DNA of 64,000 nt, taken from NCBI RefSeq assembly GCF_001431205.1, contig NZ_LGPC01000016.1, positions 1 through 64,000 of the forward strand. Reading direction: 5' to 3'. The translations under genes and the position numbers were made by a program. The notes under the pieces were generated by a model that saw nothing but the letters and a program-made list of their open reading frames with translations, did no database searches and was not told where the DNA came from. This document shows positions 42,178-54,014 of this stretch, one piece after another (within the stretch, counting starts at the first letter, position 1; every line of letters starts with the position of its first letter). The stretch comes from Staphylococcus sp. NAM3COL9 (lineage in GTDB: Bacteria > Bacillota > Bacilli > Staphylococcales > Staphylococcaceae).

Positions 42178-42576
42178 TTACCAAACGTAACCTAGGATTT
42201 CTCCACCGATATTACGTTTTCTTGCTTCTTTATCAGTGATAACACCTTCTGAAGTAGAAACTAATGCAATGCCAAGACCGTTAAGTACTTTAGGTACTTC
42301 GTTAGCTTTAGCATAAACACGTAAACCCGGTTTAGAAATACGTTTTAATCCAGTGATAACACGTTCATTGTTTTGACCATATTTAAGGAATAAACGGATA
42401 ACCCCTTGTTTATCATCTTCAACAAATTCTACGTTTTTAATGAAACCTTCACTTTTTAAAATTTCAGCAATTTCTTTTTTAATGTTTGAAGCAGGTAATT
42501 CTAATTTATCGTGACGCACCATGTTGGCGTTTCTTACACGAGTTAGCATATCTGCAATTGGATCGTTGATTGTCAT
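42178..42576 (-). CDS. rpsH: ribosomal protein S8 (uS8)
   Basis: 132-residue 30S protein binding the central domain of 16S rRNA. The start [19 protein letters not shown] and the C-terminal [13 protein letters not shown] with GGEILGYVW are conserved. It follows the zinc-type rpsN. Confidence 0.98.
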   Translation of the reverse strand: MTINDPIADMLTRVRNANMVRHDKLELPASNIKKEIAEILKSEGFIKNVEFVEDDKQGVIRLFLKYGQNNERVITGLKRISKPGLRVYAKANEVPKVLNGLGIALVSTSEGVITDKEARKRNIGGEILGYVW

Positions 42577-42606
42577 TGATTGTTGCCTCCTTTCAGACTT
42601 TTTATA

Positions 42607-42792
42607 TTACCAGCTAGCTTTACGAACGCCAGGGATTTGGCCTTTATAAGCTAATTCACGGAAACAAATACGGCATAATTTAAATTTACGATATACGGAA
42701 TGTGGACGACCACAGCGTTCACAACGAGTATATTCACGTACTTGGAATTTTTGTTTTCTTTGTTGCTTAGCAACCATTGAAGTTTTAGCCAC
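42607..42792 (-). CDS. rpsN: ribosomal protein S14, zinc-binding short form
   Basis: 61-residue C+ type S14 (also called rpsZ). The zinc ligands are the two pairs in [20 protein letters not shown] (CxxC...CxxC, about residues 24-43). It lies at the normal spc-operon place after rplE; any zinc-independent paralogue would be elsewhere. Confidence 0.98.
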   Translation of the reverse strand: MAKTSMVAKQQRKQKFQVREYTRCERCGRPHSVYRKFKLCRICFRELAYKGQIPGVRKASW

Positions 42793-42813
42793 TTAATTAG
42801 CCTCCTTTAGAGA

Positions 42814-43353
42814 TTATTTTTGAAATGGCATACCGAATTGTGTTAACAATTCACGAGCTTCCTCGTCAGTGTTAGCAGTTGTTACGATAACGATATCCAT
42901 TCCTCGTATTTTACTTACTCGGTCATAGTCGATTTCAGGGAAAATTAATTGTTCTTTAACGCCTAAAGTGTAGTTACCTCTGCCATCGAATGCAGATTTT
43001 GATACACCACGGAAATCACGTACACGAGGTAGTGATACAGAAATTAATTTATCTAAAAAGTCATACATTCTTTCGCCACGTAAAGTTGTTTTAGCACCAA
43101 TTGGCATACCTTCACGTAAACGGAATGTTGCAACAGATTTTTTAGCTTTAGTGATTAATGGTTTTTGACCAGTGATAGCTTGTAATTCCTCTACAGCATC
43201 ATCTAATACTTTAGTATTTTGTACAGCGTCACCGACACCCATATTTACTACGATTTTATCAATTTGCGGCACTTCCATTACTGAACTATAGTTAAAATGT
43301 TTCACTAAGTTTTGAGCAACTTCAGAGTTGAATTTTTCTTTTAAACGGTTCAC
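42814..43353 (-). CDS. rplE: ribosomal protein L5 (uL5)
   Basis: 179-residue 5S rRNA-binding protein of the central protuberance. The start is GTG at 43353, preceded by AAAGGAGG; the frame opens 6 codons earlier without a good site. [17 protein letters not shown] and FGMPFQK at the end are typical. It lies between rplX and rpsN. Confidence 0.97.
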   Translation of the reverse strand: MNRLKEKFNSEVAQNLVKHFNYSSVMEVPQIDKIVVNMGVGDAVQNTKVLDDAVEELQAITGQKPLITKAKKSVATFRLREGMPIGAKTTLRGERMYDFLDKLISVSLPRVRDFRGVSKSAFDGRGNYTLGVKEQLIFPEIDYDRVSKIRGMDIVIVTTANTDEEARELLTQFGMPFQK

Positions 43354-43378
43354 AGTGGGTCCTCCTTTCAATTAGTTA

Positions 43379-43696
43379 TTAATTATTAGTTTTGATTTCT
43401 TCGCCTGATTTTTTAGCGATACGAACTTTTTTGTCATCTTCGAATTTATAACCAACGCGTGTTGGTTCATTCGTTTTAGGATCTAATAATTGTACGTTAG
43501 AAACATGGATTGCTGCCTCTGTTTCTAAGATTCCACCTTCAGGATTAAATTGAGTTGGTTTTTGGTGCTTTTTGATTGTATTGACACCTTCCACAACGAC
43601 ACGGTCTTTTTTAGGTTCAGTTGCAACAACTTTACCTTCTTTACCTTTGTCTTTACCTGCGATAACTTTTACGTTGTCACCTTTTTTGATATGCAT
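43379..43696 (-). CDS. rplX: ribosomal protein L24 (uL24)
   Basis: 105-residue assembly-initiating 50S protein with a KOW motif, [23 protein letters not shown] 43696 follows AAGGAGG; GTG 43705 overlaps that site. It lies between rplN and rplE. Confidence 0.97.
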   Translation of the reverse strand: MHIKKGDNVKVIAGKDKGKEGKVVATEPKKDRVVVEGVNTIKKHQKPTQFNPEGGILETEAAIHVSNVQLLDPKTNEPTRVGYKFEDDKKVRIAKKSGEEIKTNN

Positions 43697-43737
43697 GTGT
43701 GGCACCTCCTTAAATTTATATATTTATAAATGTATTA

Positions 43738-44109
<372 letters not shown>

Positions 44110-44136
44110 TTAAACCTCCTTTATCTTCACTATTTA

Positions 44137-44400
44137 TTAAATAATAACTGATTCTTCAACAATTTCTACCAAACGGAAACGTTTAGTTGCTGATAAAGGA
44201 CGTGTTTCTTGTATTTTAACTGTGTCCCCTAATTTAGCTGAGTTGTTTTCATCATGAGTTTTGTATTTTTTAGAGTATTTTACTCGTTTACCATATAATT
44301 TGTGCATTTTGTATGTTTCAACAAGTACAGTTACAGTTTTATCCATTTTATCGGAAACGACTCTACCTACATAAACTTTACGATCATTTCTTTCACTCAC
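44137..44400 (-). CDS. rpsQ: ribosomal protein S17 (uS17)
   Basis: 87-residue OB-fold primary 16S-binding protein. [20 protein letters not shown] and [20 protein letters not shown] are the conserved stretches. It follows rpmC. Confidence 0.98.
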   Translation of the reverse strand: MSERNDRKVYVGRVVSDKMDKTVTVLVETYKMHKLYGKRVKYSKKYKTHDENNSAKLGDTVKIQETRPLSATKRFRLVEIVEESVII

Positions 44401-44426
44401 TATAGTAACCTCCTCTTTAAATTAAA

Positions 44427-44636
44427 TTATTGATTAGCTTTACCTTGTTCTATTTCTCTTTCACGAACAACAGTTTTTAGACGCGCAATCGTTTTTCTTA
44501 CCGTGCGAATACGTGCAGTTTCTTCTAATTGACCTGTTGCTAACTGAAAGCGTAGGTTAAAAAGCTCTTCTTTTGAAGATTTAATTTGTTCTTCGATTTC
44601 TGAAGTGGTTAAGTCTCTAATTTCCTTAGCTTTCAT
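44427..44636 (-). CDS. rpmC: ribosomal protein L29 (uL29)
   Basis: 69-residue two-helix protein at the exit tunnel. I choose ATG 44636 ([11 protein letters not shown]), which overlaps the end of rplP by 11 bases, rather than ATG 44660, to match the usual length. The [25 protein letters not shown] helix is complete; its central motif is [10 protein letters not shown]. Translation is probably coupled to rplP. Confidence 0.95.
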   Translation of the reverse strand: MKAKEIRDLTTSEIEEQIKSSKEELFNLRFQLATGQLEETARIRTVRKTIARLKTVVREREIEQGKANQ

Positions 44637-45060
44637 TTGTTTCACCACCCAATTCTTCACGTTTTACAAACTTAGTTTTCACTGGAAGTTTGTGACTAGC
44701 TAAACGTAATGCTTCGCGCGCAACTTCTTCGTCAACGCCTGCGATTTCAAATAAAATTCTACCTGGTTTTGCTACTGCAATCCAGCCTTCAACCGCACCT
44801 TTACCAGCACCCATACGTACTTCTAAAGGTTTTTTAGTGTAAGGTGTATGTGGGAAGATTTTAATCCAAACTTTCCCGCCACGCTTCATGAAACGTGTCA
44901 TTGCAATACGAGCTGATTCGATTTGACGAGATGTGATCCAAGAAGTTGTAGTTGCTTGTAAACCATACTCACCAAATGTTACATAGTTACCGCCTTTAGA
45001 ACGACCAGTTGTTTTAGGACGATGTTGACGACGATATTTTACACGTTTTGGTAGTAACAT
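44626..45060 (-). CDS. rplP: ribosomal protein L16 (uL16)
   Basis: 144-residue protein of the tRNA-binding face of the 50[15 protein letters not shown] and the [20 protein letters not shown] loop mark it. It is a late assembly protein. It lies 2 bp after rpsC and overlaps rpmC. Confidence 0.98.
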   Translation of the reverse strand: MLLPKRVKYRRQHRPKTTGRSKGGNYVTFGEYGLQATTTSWITSRQIESARIAMTRFMKRGGKVWIKIFPHTPYTKKPLEVRMGAGKGAVEGWIAVAKPGRILFEIAGVDEEVAREALRLASHKLPVKTKFVKREELGGETNES

Positions 45061-45062
45061 TA

Positions 45063-45719
45063 TTATTTTCCTCCTTCACTAGAGTTCTTAGTAGTAGGAA
45101 GAACTTCTCCACGATAAATCCATACTTTGACACCTAATTTACCGTAAGTAGTGTCAGCTTCTGCATGTGCGTAACTAATGTCAGCACGTAGTGTATGAAG
45201 TGGAACAGTTCCTTCTGAATATTGCTCAATACGAGCGATGTCAGCTCCGCCTAAACGACCTGAAACTTGTGTTTTGATACCTTTAGCACCATTTTTCATA
45301 GCTCTTGTAATAGCTTGTTTTTGTACACGACGGAACGATGCACGATTTTCTAATTGTACTGCAATATTTTCAGCAACAAGTTTAGCATCTAAATCAATTT
45401 TCTTGATTTCTATAACATTGATGTGTACTTTTTTGCTTGTTAATGAGTTCAATTTATTACGTAATTTTTCAATTTCTGAACCGCCTTTACCGATTACCAT
45501 ACCAGGTTTACCAGTATGAATAGCGATGTTGATACGGTTAGCAGCACGCTCAATTTCAACTTGAGAAACTGATGCTTCTTTTAATGCGTTATCAATAAAC
45601 TTACGGATTTTTAAATCTTCGTGTAATAATGATGCGAAGTCTTTTTCTGCATACCATTTAGCTTCCCAATCACGGATAATACCAACACGAAGTCCTATTG
45701 GATTAATTTTTTGACCCAC
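45063..45719 (-). CDS. rpsC: ribosomal protein S3 (uS3)
   Basis: 218-residue 30S protein at the mRNA entry channel with helicase activity. The KH domain shows [18 protein letters not shown] and the C-terminal domain [16 protein letters not shown]. It lies between rplV and rplP. Confidence 0.98.
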   Translation of the reverse strand: MGQKINPIGLRVGIIRDWEAKWYAEKDFASLLHEDLKIRKFIDNALKEASVSQVEIERAANRINIAIHTGKPGMVIGKGGSEIEKLRNKLNSLTSKKVHINVIEIKKIDLDAKLVAENIAVQLENRASFRRVQKQAITRAMKNGAKGIKTQVSGRLGGADIARIEQYSEGTVPLHTLRADISYAHAEADTTYGKLGVKVWIYRGEVLPTTKNSSEGGK

Positions 45720-45742
45720 AGTGTTCCCTCCTTAAAAGATTA

Positions 45743-46096
45743 TTAAGCTTCTTTAGCTTCTTCTTTACCGTCACTTACGACGATTGTAATGTGGCTTGTA
45801 CGTTTATTGATCGCACTTGCACGGCCTTGTGCACGTGGACGGAAACGTTTTAATGTTGGTCCTTCATTAGCATAAGCTTCTTTAACTATTAATTCATCAG
45901 TGTTCATGTCATAGTTATGTTCAGCATTTGCTAAAGCGGACATTAATAATTTTTCAACTACTGGTGATGAAGCTTTGTTTTTTAATTTTAAAATCGCTAT
46001 AGCTTCGCCAGCGCTCTTGCCTCTAATTAGATCTAATACTAATCTAACTTTACGAGGTGCGATTCTTATTGTTTTAGCAACCGCTTTTGCTTCCAT
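45743..46096 (-). CDS. rplV: ribosomal protein L22 (uL22)
   Basis: 117-residue protein whose beta hairpin lines the exit tunnel. [20 protein letters not shown] opens it, and the tunnel-hairpin region [20 protein letters not shown] is intact, with no macrolide-resistance insertion evident. It lies between rpsS and rpsC. Confidence 0.98.
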
Positions 46097-46124
46097 TCGA
46101 ATTTCCTCCTCTACTTGTTAGAAG

Positions 46125-46403
46125 TTATCTTCTAGTTTTTTTGTCATCTGCTGCATGACCTTTAAAAGTACGTGTTGGTGCGAATTCTCCTAATTTATGA
46201 CCAACCATATCTTCAGTTACGAATACAGGTACGTGTTTACGTCCATCATATACTGCGAATGTATGTCCGATAAAATCAGGGAAAATAGTTGAACGACGTG
46301 ACCAAGTTTTGATTACTTGTTTTTTCTCGCTTCCGCTTTGAGCCTCAACTTTTTTCTTTAGATGATCGTCAGCAAAAGGTCCTTTTTTAATACTACGAGC
46401 CAT
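46125..46403 (-). CDS. rpsS: ribosomal protein S19 (uS19)
   Basis: 92-residue 30S head protein. ATG 46403 ([15 protein letters not shown]) is the start. An in-frame upstream start at 46439 would give 12 extra residues absent from the family. [20 protein letters not shown] and the C-terminal tail are conserved. It lies between rplB and rplV. Confidence 0.97.
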   Translation of the reverse strand: MARSIKKGPFADDHLKKKVEAQSGSEKKQVIKTWSRRSTIFPDFIGHTFAVYDGRKHVPVFVTEDMVGHKLGEFAPTRTFKGHAADDKKTRR

Positions 46404-46467
46404 AGTGGCGCCTCCCTTCTTATTGTGAGCGTGCAGCAATCATGCCGCACACGCAAATAAGTCATTT

Positions 46468-47304
46468 TTATTTTTTCTTCTTACGTCCACGAACGATAAG
46501 TTTGTCTGAAGATTTTTTACCACGACGAGTTTTCTTACCAAGCGTAGGTTTACCCCAAGGTGACATTGGAGATGGCATACCGATAGGTGCACGTCCTTCA
46601 CCACCACCGTGTGGGTGATCGTTAGGGTTCATTACAGAACCACGAACTGTTGGGCGTTTGCCTTTCCATCTAGAACGTCCTGCTTTACCAATGTTAACAA
46701 GTTCATGTTGGATGTTACCAACTTGACCAATAGTAGCACGGCAAGTTGAAAGAATCATACGTACTTCACCAGATCTTAATCTGATTAAAACATATTTACC
46801 TTCTTTACCAAGTACTTGTGCACTAGCACCAGCTGAACGAGCGATTTGTCCACCTTTACCAGGTTTCAACTCGATATTGTGTACTACTGTACCTACTGGA
46901 ATATTAATTAATGGTAATGCATTACCTAATTTGATATCTGCATTTTCACCGTTTTCCAATACTTGACCTACTTTAAGGTTTTTTGGAGCGATGATATAGC
47001 GTTTTTCTCCATCAGCATAAACTAATAATGCAATGTTTGCTGAACGGTTTGGATCATATTGAATTGAATCAACTTTAGCGTTGATGCCGTCTTTATTACG
47101 TTTGAAATCAATAACACGGTATTGACGTTTATGTCCTCCACCGCGATGGCGAACTGTCAATTTACCTTGGTTATTTCGTCCCGCTCTTTTCGGTAGCGGT
47201 TGTAATAATGATTTTTCTGGAGTTGTTTCAGTGATTTCTGAGAAATCATAACCAGTCATATTACGACGACCATTAGTAATTGGCTTATATTTTTTTAGAG
47301 CCAT
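46468..47304 (-). CDS. rplB: ribosomal protein L2 (uL2)
   Basis: 278-residue core protein of the peptidyl-transferase centre region. The RNA-binding domain [19 protein letters not shown] and the C-terminal [19 protein letters not shown] with the key His are present. It lies between rplW and rpsS. Confidence 0.99.
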   Translation of the reverse strand: MALKKYKPITNGRRNMTGYDFSEITETTPEKSLLQPLPKRAGRNNQGKLTVRHRGGGHKRQYRVIDFKRNKDGINAKVDSIQYDPNRSANIALLVYADGEKRYIIAPKNLKVGQVLENGENADIKLGNALPLINIPVGTVVHNIELKPGKGGQIARSAGASAQVLGKEGKYVLIRLRSGEVRMILSTCRATIGQVGNIQHELVNIGKAGRSRWKGKRPTVRGSVMNPNDHPHGGGEGRAPIGMPSPMSPWGKPTLGKKTRRGKKSSDKLIVRGRKKKK

Positions 47305-47332
47305 TGTCGTTTACCTCCTTATTGGTAATGTT

Positions 47333-47608
47333 TTAGTTGAATAGATCGATTGATCCTTCTTTTAATTTTACAATTGCTACGCGTCTTTTGTTTGTATAGC
47401 CTTGGTAACGGCCCATACGTTTTTTCTTTGGTTTGTAGTTGATGATGTTTACATTAGCAACTTTTACATCAAAGATTTCTTCAACAGCGATTTTTACTTG
47501 TGTTTTATTAGCACGAGTATCAACGTCGAATGTGTATTTGTCTTCTGCCATAGCGACAGATGATTTTTCAGTGATTACGGGGCGCTTAAGAACGTCTCTT
47601 GCTTCCAT
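47333..47608 (-). CDS. rplW: ribosomal protein L23 (uL23)
   Basis: 91-residue tunnel-exit protein and docking site for trigger factor and [20 protein letters not shown] and the central [19 protein letters not shown] match the family. It overlaps the last base of rplD (TAATG). Confidence 0.98.
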   Translation of the reverse strand: MEARDVLKRPVITEKSSVAMAEDKYTFDVDTRANKTQVKIAVEEIFDVKVANVNIINYKPKKKRMGRYQGYTNKRRVAIVKLKEGSIDLFN

Positions 47609-48231
47609 TATCCTAGCACCTCCTCAACTTTTTTAGCAGCTGATTCTGTAATTAATACACTGTCAGCGCTTGTGATATCTAAAACATTTAAACCTTGAGC
47701 TGTAGTAACTTGTACACCAGGAATGTTACGAGCAGATAATGCTACGTTTACATCTTCTGATTCAGTAACTACTAATACTTTTTTAGGTTGTTCTAAATTT
47801 GAAAGTACAGTTTTGAACTCTTTAGTTTTTGGAGCTTCTAAGTTTAATGTGTCAACAACAGTTAAACCTTTTTCTTGTACTTTATAAGATAATGCTGAGC
47901 GTAATGCTAAACGACGCATTTTCTTAGGCATTTTGTATGAGTAGCTTCTTGGTGTTGGTCCGAATACGATACCACCACCACGCCATTGTGGAGCACGGAT
48001 TGTACCTTGACGCGCACGTCCTGTACCTTTTTGTCTCCATGGTTTAGCTCCGCCGCCTCGTACTGCTGAACGGTTCTTAACAGCGTGTGTACCTTGGCGT
48101 AATGAAGCACGTTGTAAATTAATTGCTTCAAAAAGAACACTATTGTTTGGTTCGATTGCAAATACTGCATCGTTTAAATCAACTGAACCTGATTTAGTTC
48201 CATCTACTTTTAATACATCATAATTTGCCAT
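47608..48231 (-). CDS. rplD: ribosomal protein L4 (uL4)
   Basis: 207-residue protein with the tunnel loop [20 protein letters not shown], the region of macrolide contacts, reading as wild-type-like. In many bacteria L4 also represses the S10 operon, but staphylococcal regulation may differ. It lies between rplC and rplW. Confidence 0.98.
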   Translation of the reverse strand: MANYDVLKVDGTKSGSVDLNDAVFAIEPNNSVLFEAINLQRASLRQGTHAVKNRSAVRGGGAKPWRQKGTGRARQGTIRAPQWRGGGIVFGPTPRSYSYKMPKKMRRLALRSALSYKVQEKGLTVVDTLNLEAPKTKEFKTVLSNLEQPKKVLVVTESEDVNVALSARNIPGVQVTTAQGLNVLDITSADSVLITESAAKKVEEVLG

Positions 48232-48257
48232 TATGCATATCCTCCTTTCATTCTATA

Positions 48258-48917
48258 TTATTTATTACCTTTAATTGATGAAGAGATTTCTAAGAAACCT
48301 TTTTTAGGTCCAGGTACATTACCTTTAACTAAAATTACATTGTTTTCAGTATCAACTTGAACTACTTCTAAGTTTTGTACTGTTACTGTGTCTCCACCCA
48401 TACGTCCAGGCATTTTTTGTCCTTTAAAGACTTTTGAAGCATCTGATGCCATACCTATTGAACCAGGTGATCTATGGAAATGAGAACCATGTGACATTGG
48501 ACCACGTGCTTGATTATGACGTTTAATGGCACCTTGGAAACCTTTACCTTTAGATACGCCCGTTACATCAATTACGTCTCCAGCTTCAAATGTATTAACT
48601 GAGACTTCTTGACCTACTTCGTATTCATCAACATTAACGTTTTTGAATTCACGAATGAAGCGCTTAGGTGCTGCGCCTGCTTTTTTAGCATGGCCCTCAG
48701 CTGGTTTGTTAGCATATTTGCTAGTTTTACTACCTTTTTTGTAAGCTCGTTTATCTTCGTAGCCTACTTGTATTGCGTTGTAACCATCAATCTCTTCAGA
48801 TTTCTTTTGTAATACAACGTTTTGGCTTGCTTCTACTACTGTTACTGGGATTAAATCACCGTTTTCTCCGAAAACTTGTGTCATCCCGATTTTTCTTCCT
48901 AAGATTCCTTTGGTCAT
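48258..48917 (-). CDS. rplC: ribosomal protein L3 (uL3)
   Basis: 219-residue early-assembly protein near the peptidyl-transferase centre. [20 protein letters not shown] and [20 protein letters not shown] (the central extension) are conserved. It lies between rpsJ and rplD. Confidence 0.98.
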   Translation of the reverse strand: MTKGILGRKIGMTQVFGENGDLIPVTVVEASQNVVLQKKSEEIDGYNAIQVGYEDKRAYKKGSKTSKYANKPAEGHAKKAGAAPKRFIREFKNVNVDEYEVGQEVSVNTFEAGDVIDVTGVSKGKGFQGAIKRHNQARGPMSHGSHFHRSPGSIGMASDASKVFKGQKMPGRMGGDTVTVQNLEVVQVDTENNVILVKGNVPGPKKGFLEISSSIKGNK

Positions 48918-48944
48918 CGAAAGTCCACCTCCTAAAATTTTCTA

Positions 48945-49462
<518 letters not shown>

Positions 49463-49468
49463 TTTGTT

Positions 49469-49497
49469 ATTGTACTTGAATACTCTAATCACTTCAA
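49469..49497 (-). promoter_or_regulatory. promoter of the S10 superoperon
   Basis: On the minus strand TTGAAG at 49497-49492, a 17-bp spacer and TACAAT at 49474-49469. The start would give a 200-nt leader to rpsJ. Other weak candidates in this A/T-rich region cannot be excluded. Confidence 0.55.
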
Positions 49498-49612
49498 CCT
49501 TTTTTAAAATCTTTTTGAAATTCTTTTTAAATCGCTAGAATTCATCATTACTTATTATTATAGAAATCTATTGTTTTGTTTTATAATGATAGATATTAGG
49601 TGGTGACATGAT

Positions 49613-49999
49613 ATGAAAAGCGGTATTCGTACTACACTTATAATTTTGAGCTTTGTACTCCTTATAGGAGAGTTTGTTTATGGTATTCCATTTCTTGGCG
49701 GTAGCATTATTCTTAGTTTTGGTTGGCAGCCATTGCTTATCAACGCGCTGTTATACCTTGTAACTATGATTATACTTATAGTAGATAAGCAAAACTCAAT
49801 TAAACCTATGATGATTATTCCTTTATTAGGTGTTATTGGTTCATTCATTGCATTTTTACCTTTCGTCGGTATGGTAGTGCATTGGATTTTATTCTTTTTA
49901 ATGCTTTTCTTTATATTCGTACTTTTTTCTACTCCTCTGTATGTAGCTAACAAAAATGCAAAAGTAGTATATACAGAATATAAAGAAACTCATAAGTAA
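49613..49999 (+). CDS. small integral membrane protein, unknown function
   Basis: 128-residue protein with four hydrophobic segments (about 6-28, 34-56, 66-86 and 88-110) and a short charged C-terminal tail, NKNAKVVYTEYKETHK. I do not recognise a family. AGGTGGTG precedes the ATG. It is divergent from rpsJ and is followed by a gap of 310 bp, so it is probably monocistronic. Confidence 0.7.
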   Translation: MKSGIRTTLIILSFVLLIGEFVYGIPFLGGSIILSFGWQPLLINALLYLVTMIILIVDKQNSIKPMMIIPLLGVIGSFIAFLPFVGMVVHWILFFLMLFFIFVLFSTPLYVANKNAKVVYTEYKETHK

Positions 50000-50309
50000 T
50001 TATACTTTCTTTTTTAATTGTTTTATAAGATCTGTTAGTTTGGATTAACTATTTTCATCGAGTGTATGTTATATGATTCTTTATTTGGTAAATCATAACA
50101 ATCTGATAATTCGATTCTTTATTTTAAGCTTAAATCTTATTATCTTTTCTAAAATTGCCTTTTAATGAAGAAACTTGTTTTCACTTCTTGTATAATATGT
50201 ATTTGATGCACAATATTCCATACAATTTATAAACAATTCTTAGTTAATTATTTATAAATATAAAAGCACATTGTTGCGTCGCTTTGACGTTCAACAATGT
50301 GCTTTTGAT
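50000..50309. other. intergenic region with the pbuG terminator
   Basis: No further gene is visible. The left part is A/T-rich and without clear structure; the right end (50262-50306) holds the terminator described separately. Confidence 0.6.
50262..50306 (-). terminator. terminator after pbuG
   Basis: Stem AAAAGCACATTGTTG / CAACAATGTGCTTTT, with an inner CGTC/GACG extension, directly after the pbuG stop; a T-containing tract follows on the minus strand. Confidence 0.85.
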
Positions 50310-51644
50310 TTATCCGTGAACAAACACGAAATAGAGAATAAATAATACCATTAAAGCATACATAATAGGATGTACTTCTTTATGTCTTTTAGAAATTAAC
50401 ATTGTAATTGGATAGAATATGAATCCACAAGCAATACCTGTCGCAATTGAATATGATAAAGGCATCATAATTATCGTGACAAACGCTGGCACTGCAACTT
50501 CAAATTTCTTCCAATCTATTTCTGCAAAGTTTGAAGACATTAAGACACCAACTACAACTAATGCAGGCGTAGTAACTGCACTCGTCACTACTTCCATAAG
50601 CGGACTAAAGAATATCGCTAATAAGAAGCAAAAACCTGTTACTACACTTGCAAATCCTGTCCTAGCTCCGACAGCAACACCTGATGTCGATTCAATATAC
50701 GTAGTCGTTGTTGTGGTACCAAAAATCGAACCTACGATAGTCGCTAATGAATCTGAGAAAAGTGCACGTCCTGCTCTTGGAAGTTTATTATCTTTCATCA
50801 TACCAGCTTGACTAGCTACTGCTACTAAAGTTCCTGCTGTGTCAAAGAAATCTATGAATAAGAATGTTAGGATAACAATTAGAAATTGAACAGTAAATAA
50901 TTGCGATGGATCTTTAAACGCTTCAAAAGCTGCGCCGAAAGTGGGTTCAATACTTGGCACTTGACCTACTATGCCACTTGGCGTGTGTATAAGACCAGTA
51001 ATCATACCAAGAATAGATGTAAGCATCATACCAATAAATATTGCTCCTGGCACTCTAACTGCATAAAGTATAACAGTGATGATAATACCAAATATTGTTA
51101 AGAGTACAGGGCCGTCAGTCAGTTGCCCTAATGTAACTAACGTAGAATCATTGGCAACAATAATACCTGAACTTTGTAACCCTACAAATGTGATAAATAA
51201 CCCAATCCCTGCGGATACTGCCATTTTCATCTGAAAGGGGATTGCGTTTATGATTATTTCCCGTAGCCCCGTCATAGTGAGGACTGCAAATACTAAACCA
51301 GAAAATAGTACTCCAGTTAATCCGACTTGCCATGGAATGCCCATAGTTAATACAACAGTAAACGCAAAGAATGCATTTAAACCCATACCAGGTGCTAAAG
51401 CAATTGGGTATCGTGCAATTAGCCCCATAAATAGTGAGCCAACAAATGCTGCAAGTGCTGTGGCAACGAAAATAGCACCTTGATCCATTTTCATATCGTC
51501 AGACACGCCATCAACGCCTGCTAAACTAAGTACTTGAGGGTTAACAGCTAAAATGTATGCCATAGATAAGAAAGTCGTTAGCCCACCAAGTATCTCTTTC
51601 TTATAGCTTGTTCCATGTTTATCAAACTTGAAATACTTTTTCAC
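50310..51644 (-). CDS. pbuG: PbuG-like purine permease (AzgA/NCS2)
   Basis: 444-residue membrane transporter, 12 or more segments, of the AzgA branch of the NCS2 family, which takes up hypoxanthine, guanine or adenine. The family block FLSMAYILAVNPQVLSLAG (about 21-39) and the substrate motif FFDTAGTLVAVASQAGMM, plus AGTLVA, are clear. The GTG at 51644 follows AAAGGAG by 7 nt; the frame is open further up to 51689 but lacks a site. It lies behind a PurR operator pair, which supports a purine substrate. Confidence 0.92.
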   Translation of the reverse strand: MKKYFKFDKHGTSYKKEILGGLTTFLSMAYILAVNPQVLSLAGVDGVSDDMKMDQGAIFVATALAAFVGSLFMGLIARYPIALAPGMGLNAFFAFTVVLTMGIPWQVGLTGVLFSGLVFAVLTMTGLREIIINAIPFQMKMAVSAGIGLFITFVGLQSSGIIVANDSTLVTLGQLTDGPVLLTIFGIIITVILYAVRVPGAIFIGMMLTSILGMITGLIHTPSGIVGQVPSIEPTFGAAFEAFKDPSQLFTVQFLIVILTFLFIDFFDTAGTLVAVASQAGMMKDNKLPRAGRALFSDSLATIVGSIFGTTTTTTYIESTSGVAVGARTGFASVVTGFCFLLAIFFSPLMEVVTSAVTTPALVVVGVLMSSNFAEIDWKKFEVAVPAFVTIIMMPLSYSIATGIACGFIFYPITMLISKRHKEVHPIMYALMVLFILYFVFVHG

Positions 51645-51709
51645 AGTTAGTTCTCCTTTTTTTAAAATACTTTCATATTTTAATATCAATTCAACTATTT
51701 TACAATAGT

Positions 51710-51753
51710 AAACACGAACTTTGTCAAATTATATATTTCATTTGTTCGATTAT
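51710..51753 (-). promoter_or_regulatory. paired PurBoxes (PurR operator) before pbuG
   Basis: Two inverted 14-bp boxes (51710-51723 and 51740-51753) are exactly 16 bp apart. Each has the CGAAC core; they match AWWWCCGAACWWTT at 11 and 12 of 14 positions. The distance between CGAAC and GTTCG is 24 bp, the spacing known for B. subtilis PurR sites. A TTGACA (-35) on the minus strand at 51727-51722 lies inside the operator. Confidence 0.8.
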
Positions 51754-51754
51754 T

Positions 51755-53893
51755 TTAGAACTTAAGGCCTTTTAATGCATCTTGGAATGGGTTGTTTTCT
51801 ATATCCTCATCTTTATTCATATATTTTTTCATATCTTTTTTATTTATTTTATCTGACTTTTTATTTTTATGTCGTTTATCCATTTGAGCCTGACTTTCAG
51901 TATGACCACAAACACAGCGATAAACGGCATCCTTCCCTCTTCCGAATAATGTCATTTTTTTATGGCAATTAGGACAGCGGGCGTTAGTTTTTCTTTGAAC
52001 GTTCTTTTTCGTTTTACACGTAGGATCTTGACAAACTAGCATTTGTCCATTTTTCGTTTTAACTTTAATCATAAATTTACCGCAAGTTGGACATTCAGTA
52101 GTAGTTAAATTGTCATGTTTATAGCTTTGTTCACTTTCCTTAATTTCAGATACAACGTCGTTAGTAAACTGTTTCATCTCTGATATAAATTGCTTCACAT
52201 CATATTTGCCTTGTTCAATGAGTGAAAGTTTTTCTTCCCATTCTGCTGTTAATAACGGAGAAGTTAGTTTTTTTGGTGCTAATTCTAAAATTTGCTTTCC
52301 TTTAGAAGTTACTTTTATTTTGCCATCACGTGCTTCAATCGCATTCATATTAAATAATTTTTCTATGATATCCGCTCTTGTTGCTACAGTCCCAATACCG
52401 CCCGTTTCTTTTAATGTATCATTATGTTTTTTATCATCTAACGCAAAGAATTTTTGAGGGCTTTCCATCGCTTTGAGTAAAGTTCCTTCATTGAAATATG
52501 CAGGAGGTGTTGTTTCATGTTGTTCTATGTTCACACGACTGATTTTAAGTGTTGCACCTTTTTGCATTTGAGCAATTTGTTCATTTGCTTTTTCTTGTGT
52601 ATCATAGACTGCTTTAAAACCTAATTTAGTAGTAATTTTATCTTTAAACGTAAATTTATATCCACCAACACTTAATTCTATAGAAACTGCTTCGTATTCA
52701 TGCGGTGGCATTAGATTTTCTAAGTACCTTTGAGCGATCATCATATATATTTTTGATTCTCGTTGGCTTAATTGGTTCATATCAGGTCGTACTTCTGTTG
52801 GTATGATAGCATGATGATCTGATACCTTACTATTATTTACAAATCTTTGCTTAGCAGAAAACGATTGTGACATTTGCCCTTTTGCAATGTCTTTTAAAGT
52901 GGTAGCCATAATTGCTTGTAAACGATCTTTGAGCGTATCTACCATGTCATCAGTTAGATAGTTTGAATCTGTACGAGGATACGTCACAATTTTATGTCTT
53001 TCATACAATGCTTGTAATGTATTTAAAGTCTCTTTAGGTCCTAAGTGATAACGTTTATAAGCTTCTTGTTGTAAGTCGGTTAGGCTAAACAATTGCTGTG
53101 GATATGATTTTTTATGACTTTTAGTTATTGTTTCAATCGTTGCTACTTGTCCATCAATTTCCTTTTTGATACCTTCAAAAACAGTTTTATCTGGGTGTGA
53201 CTGAGGTTTAATACATTGAAAGTTAAGGCCACCTGCATTCAATTTCATCGTAAAATAAGTTTGGGGTTTGAATTGATTAATCTCATTTTGTCTCATTTGT
53301 ACTAATTGTATTGTTGGTGTTTGCACACGCCCGAGTGACAATTGAGCGTCATATTTAGTTGTCAAGGCTCGAGTAGCATTGATGCCAACAATCCAATCTG
53401 CTTCACTACGTGCTAATGCAGCATGATATAAATTATCATATTTGCGACCATCTTGTAGTTTGTTAAAACCATCTTTAATTGCTTTATTTGTTACAGAACT
53501 AATCCACAAACGTTTAATTGGTTTATGATTGTGTGCTTTATCTAATATTAATCGCGCTACTAGTTCACCCTCTCTACCAGCATCTGTTGCGATGATGATG
53601 TCTTTAACATTATTGTTCTTAATTAAAGATTGAACTGTTGAAAATTGTTTTCTTGTCTTACTTATAACAACAGTTTTCATTTTATTTGGTATAATAGGTA
53701 AAACATCAAGTTTCCATTCTTTATAATTATTATCATACTGCTCTGGCGTTGCATTCGTTACTAAATGACCCAACGCCCAGGTAACTATATATTTATTATT
53801 TTCAAAATAGCCATTGCGCTTTTCATTAACATTCAAAGTATTTGCAATGTCTCTACCTACTGAAGGTTTTTCAGCTATAATTAGTGATTTCAT
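51755..53893 (-). CDS. topB: DNA topoisomerase III
   Basis: 712-residue type IA topoisomerase. The TOPRIM domain shows [13 protein letters not shown] at the start and [10 protein letters not shown] near 104. The active-site tyrosine is in YPRTDSNYL near 310. Two C-terminal zinc motifs, CPTCGKFMI...CQDPTC and CPNCHKKM...CVCGHTE, follow. It decatenates and relaxes DNA with RecQ. It matches the length of S. aureus TopB (about 711). It lies before pbuG, but the PurR operator suggests pbuG has its own promoter. Confidence 0.97.
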   Translation of the reverse strand: MKSLIIAEKPSVGRDIANTLNVNEKRNGYFENNKYIVTWALGHLVTNATPEQYDNNYKEWKLDVLPIIPNKMKTVVISKTRKQFSTVQSLIKNNNVKDIIIATDAGREGELVARLILDKAHNHKPIKRLWISSVTNKAIKDGFNKLQDGRKYDNLYHAALARSEADWIVGINATRALTTKYDAQLSLGRVQTPTIQLVQMRQNEINQFKPQTYFTMKLNAGGLNFQCIKPQSHPDKTVFEGIKKEIDGQVATIETITKSHKKSYPQQLFSLTDLQQEAYKRYHLGPKETLNTLQALYERHKIVTYPRTDSNYLTDDMVDTLKDRLQAIMATTLKDIAKGQMSQSFSAKQRFVNNSKVSDHHAIIPTEVRPDMNQLSQRESKIYMMIAQRYLENLMPPHEYEAVSIELSVGGYKFTFKDKITTKLGFKAVYDTQEKANEQIAQMQKGATLKISRVNIEQHETTPPAYFNEGTLLKAMESPQKFFALDDKKHNDTLKETGGIGTVATRADIIEKLFNMNAIEARDGKIKVTSKGKQILELAPKKLTSPLLTAEWEEKLSLIEQGKYDVKQFISEMKQFTNDVVSEIKESEQSYKHDNLTTTECPTCGKFMIKVKTKNGQMLVCQDPTCKTKKNVQRKTNARCPNCHKKMTLFGRGKDAVYRCVCGHTESQAQMDKRHKNKKSDKINKKDMKKYMNKDEDIENNPFQDALKGLKF

Positions 53894-54014
53894 AATTTCG
53901 CCCTTTCAAATTCAATATAATATTTATTGTAACATGTATATAGCACATCAAAACTTCCATTTTTATCAAAAAGTTCCTATAATTAACTTAATAGTTTACA
54001 GACGGAGGTATTTT

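Noticed and set aside
51645-51754. Purine riboswitch before pbuG
   Set aside because: The gap is about 110 bp and filled by PurBoxes and promoter; no aptamer-like paired stems with the conserved loops were seen.
53814-54014. N-terminal extension of the GNAT-like gene
   Set aside because: It overlaps topB antisense and lacks a ribosome binding site; the ATG at 54015 has CGGAGG.
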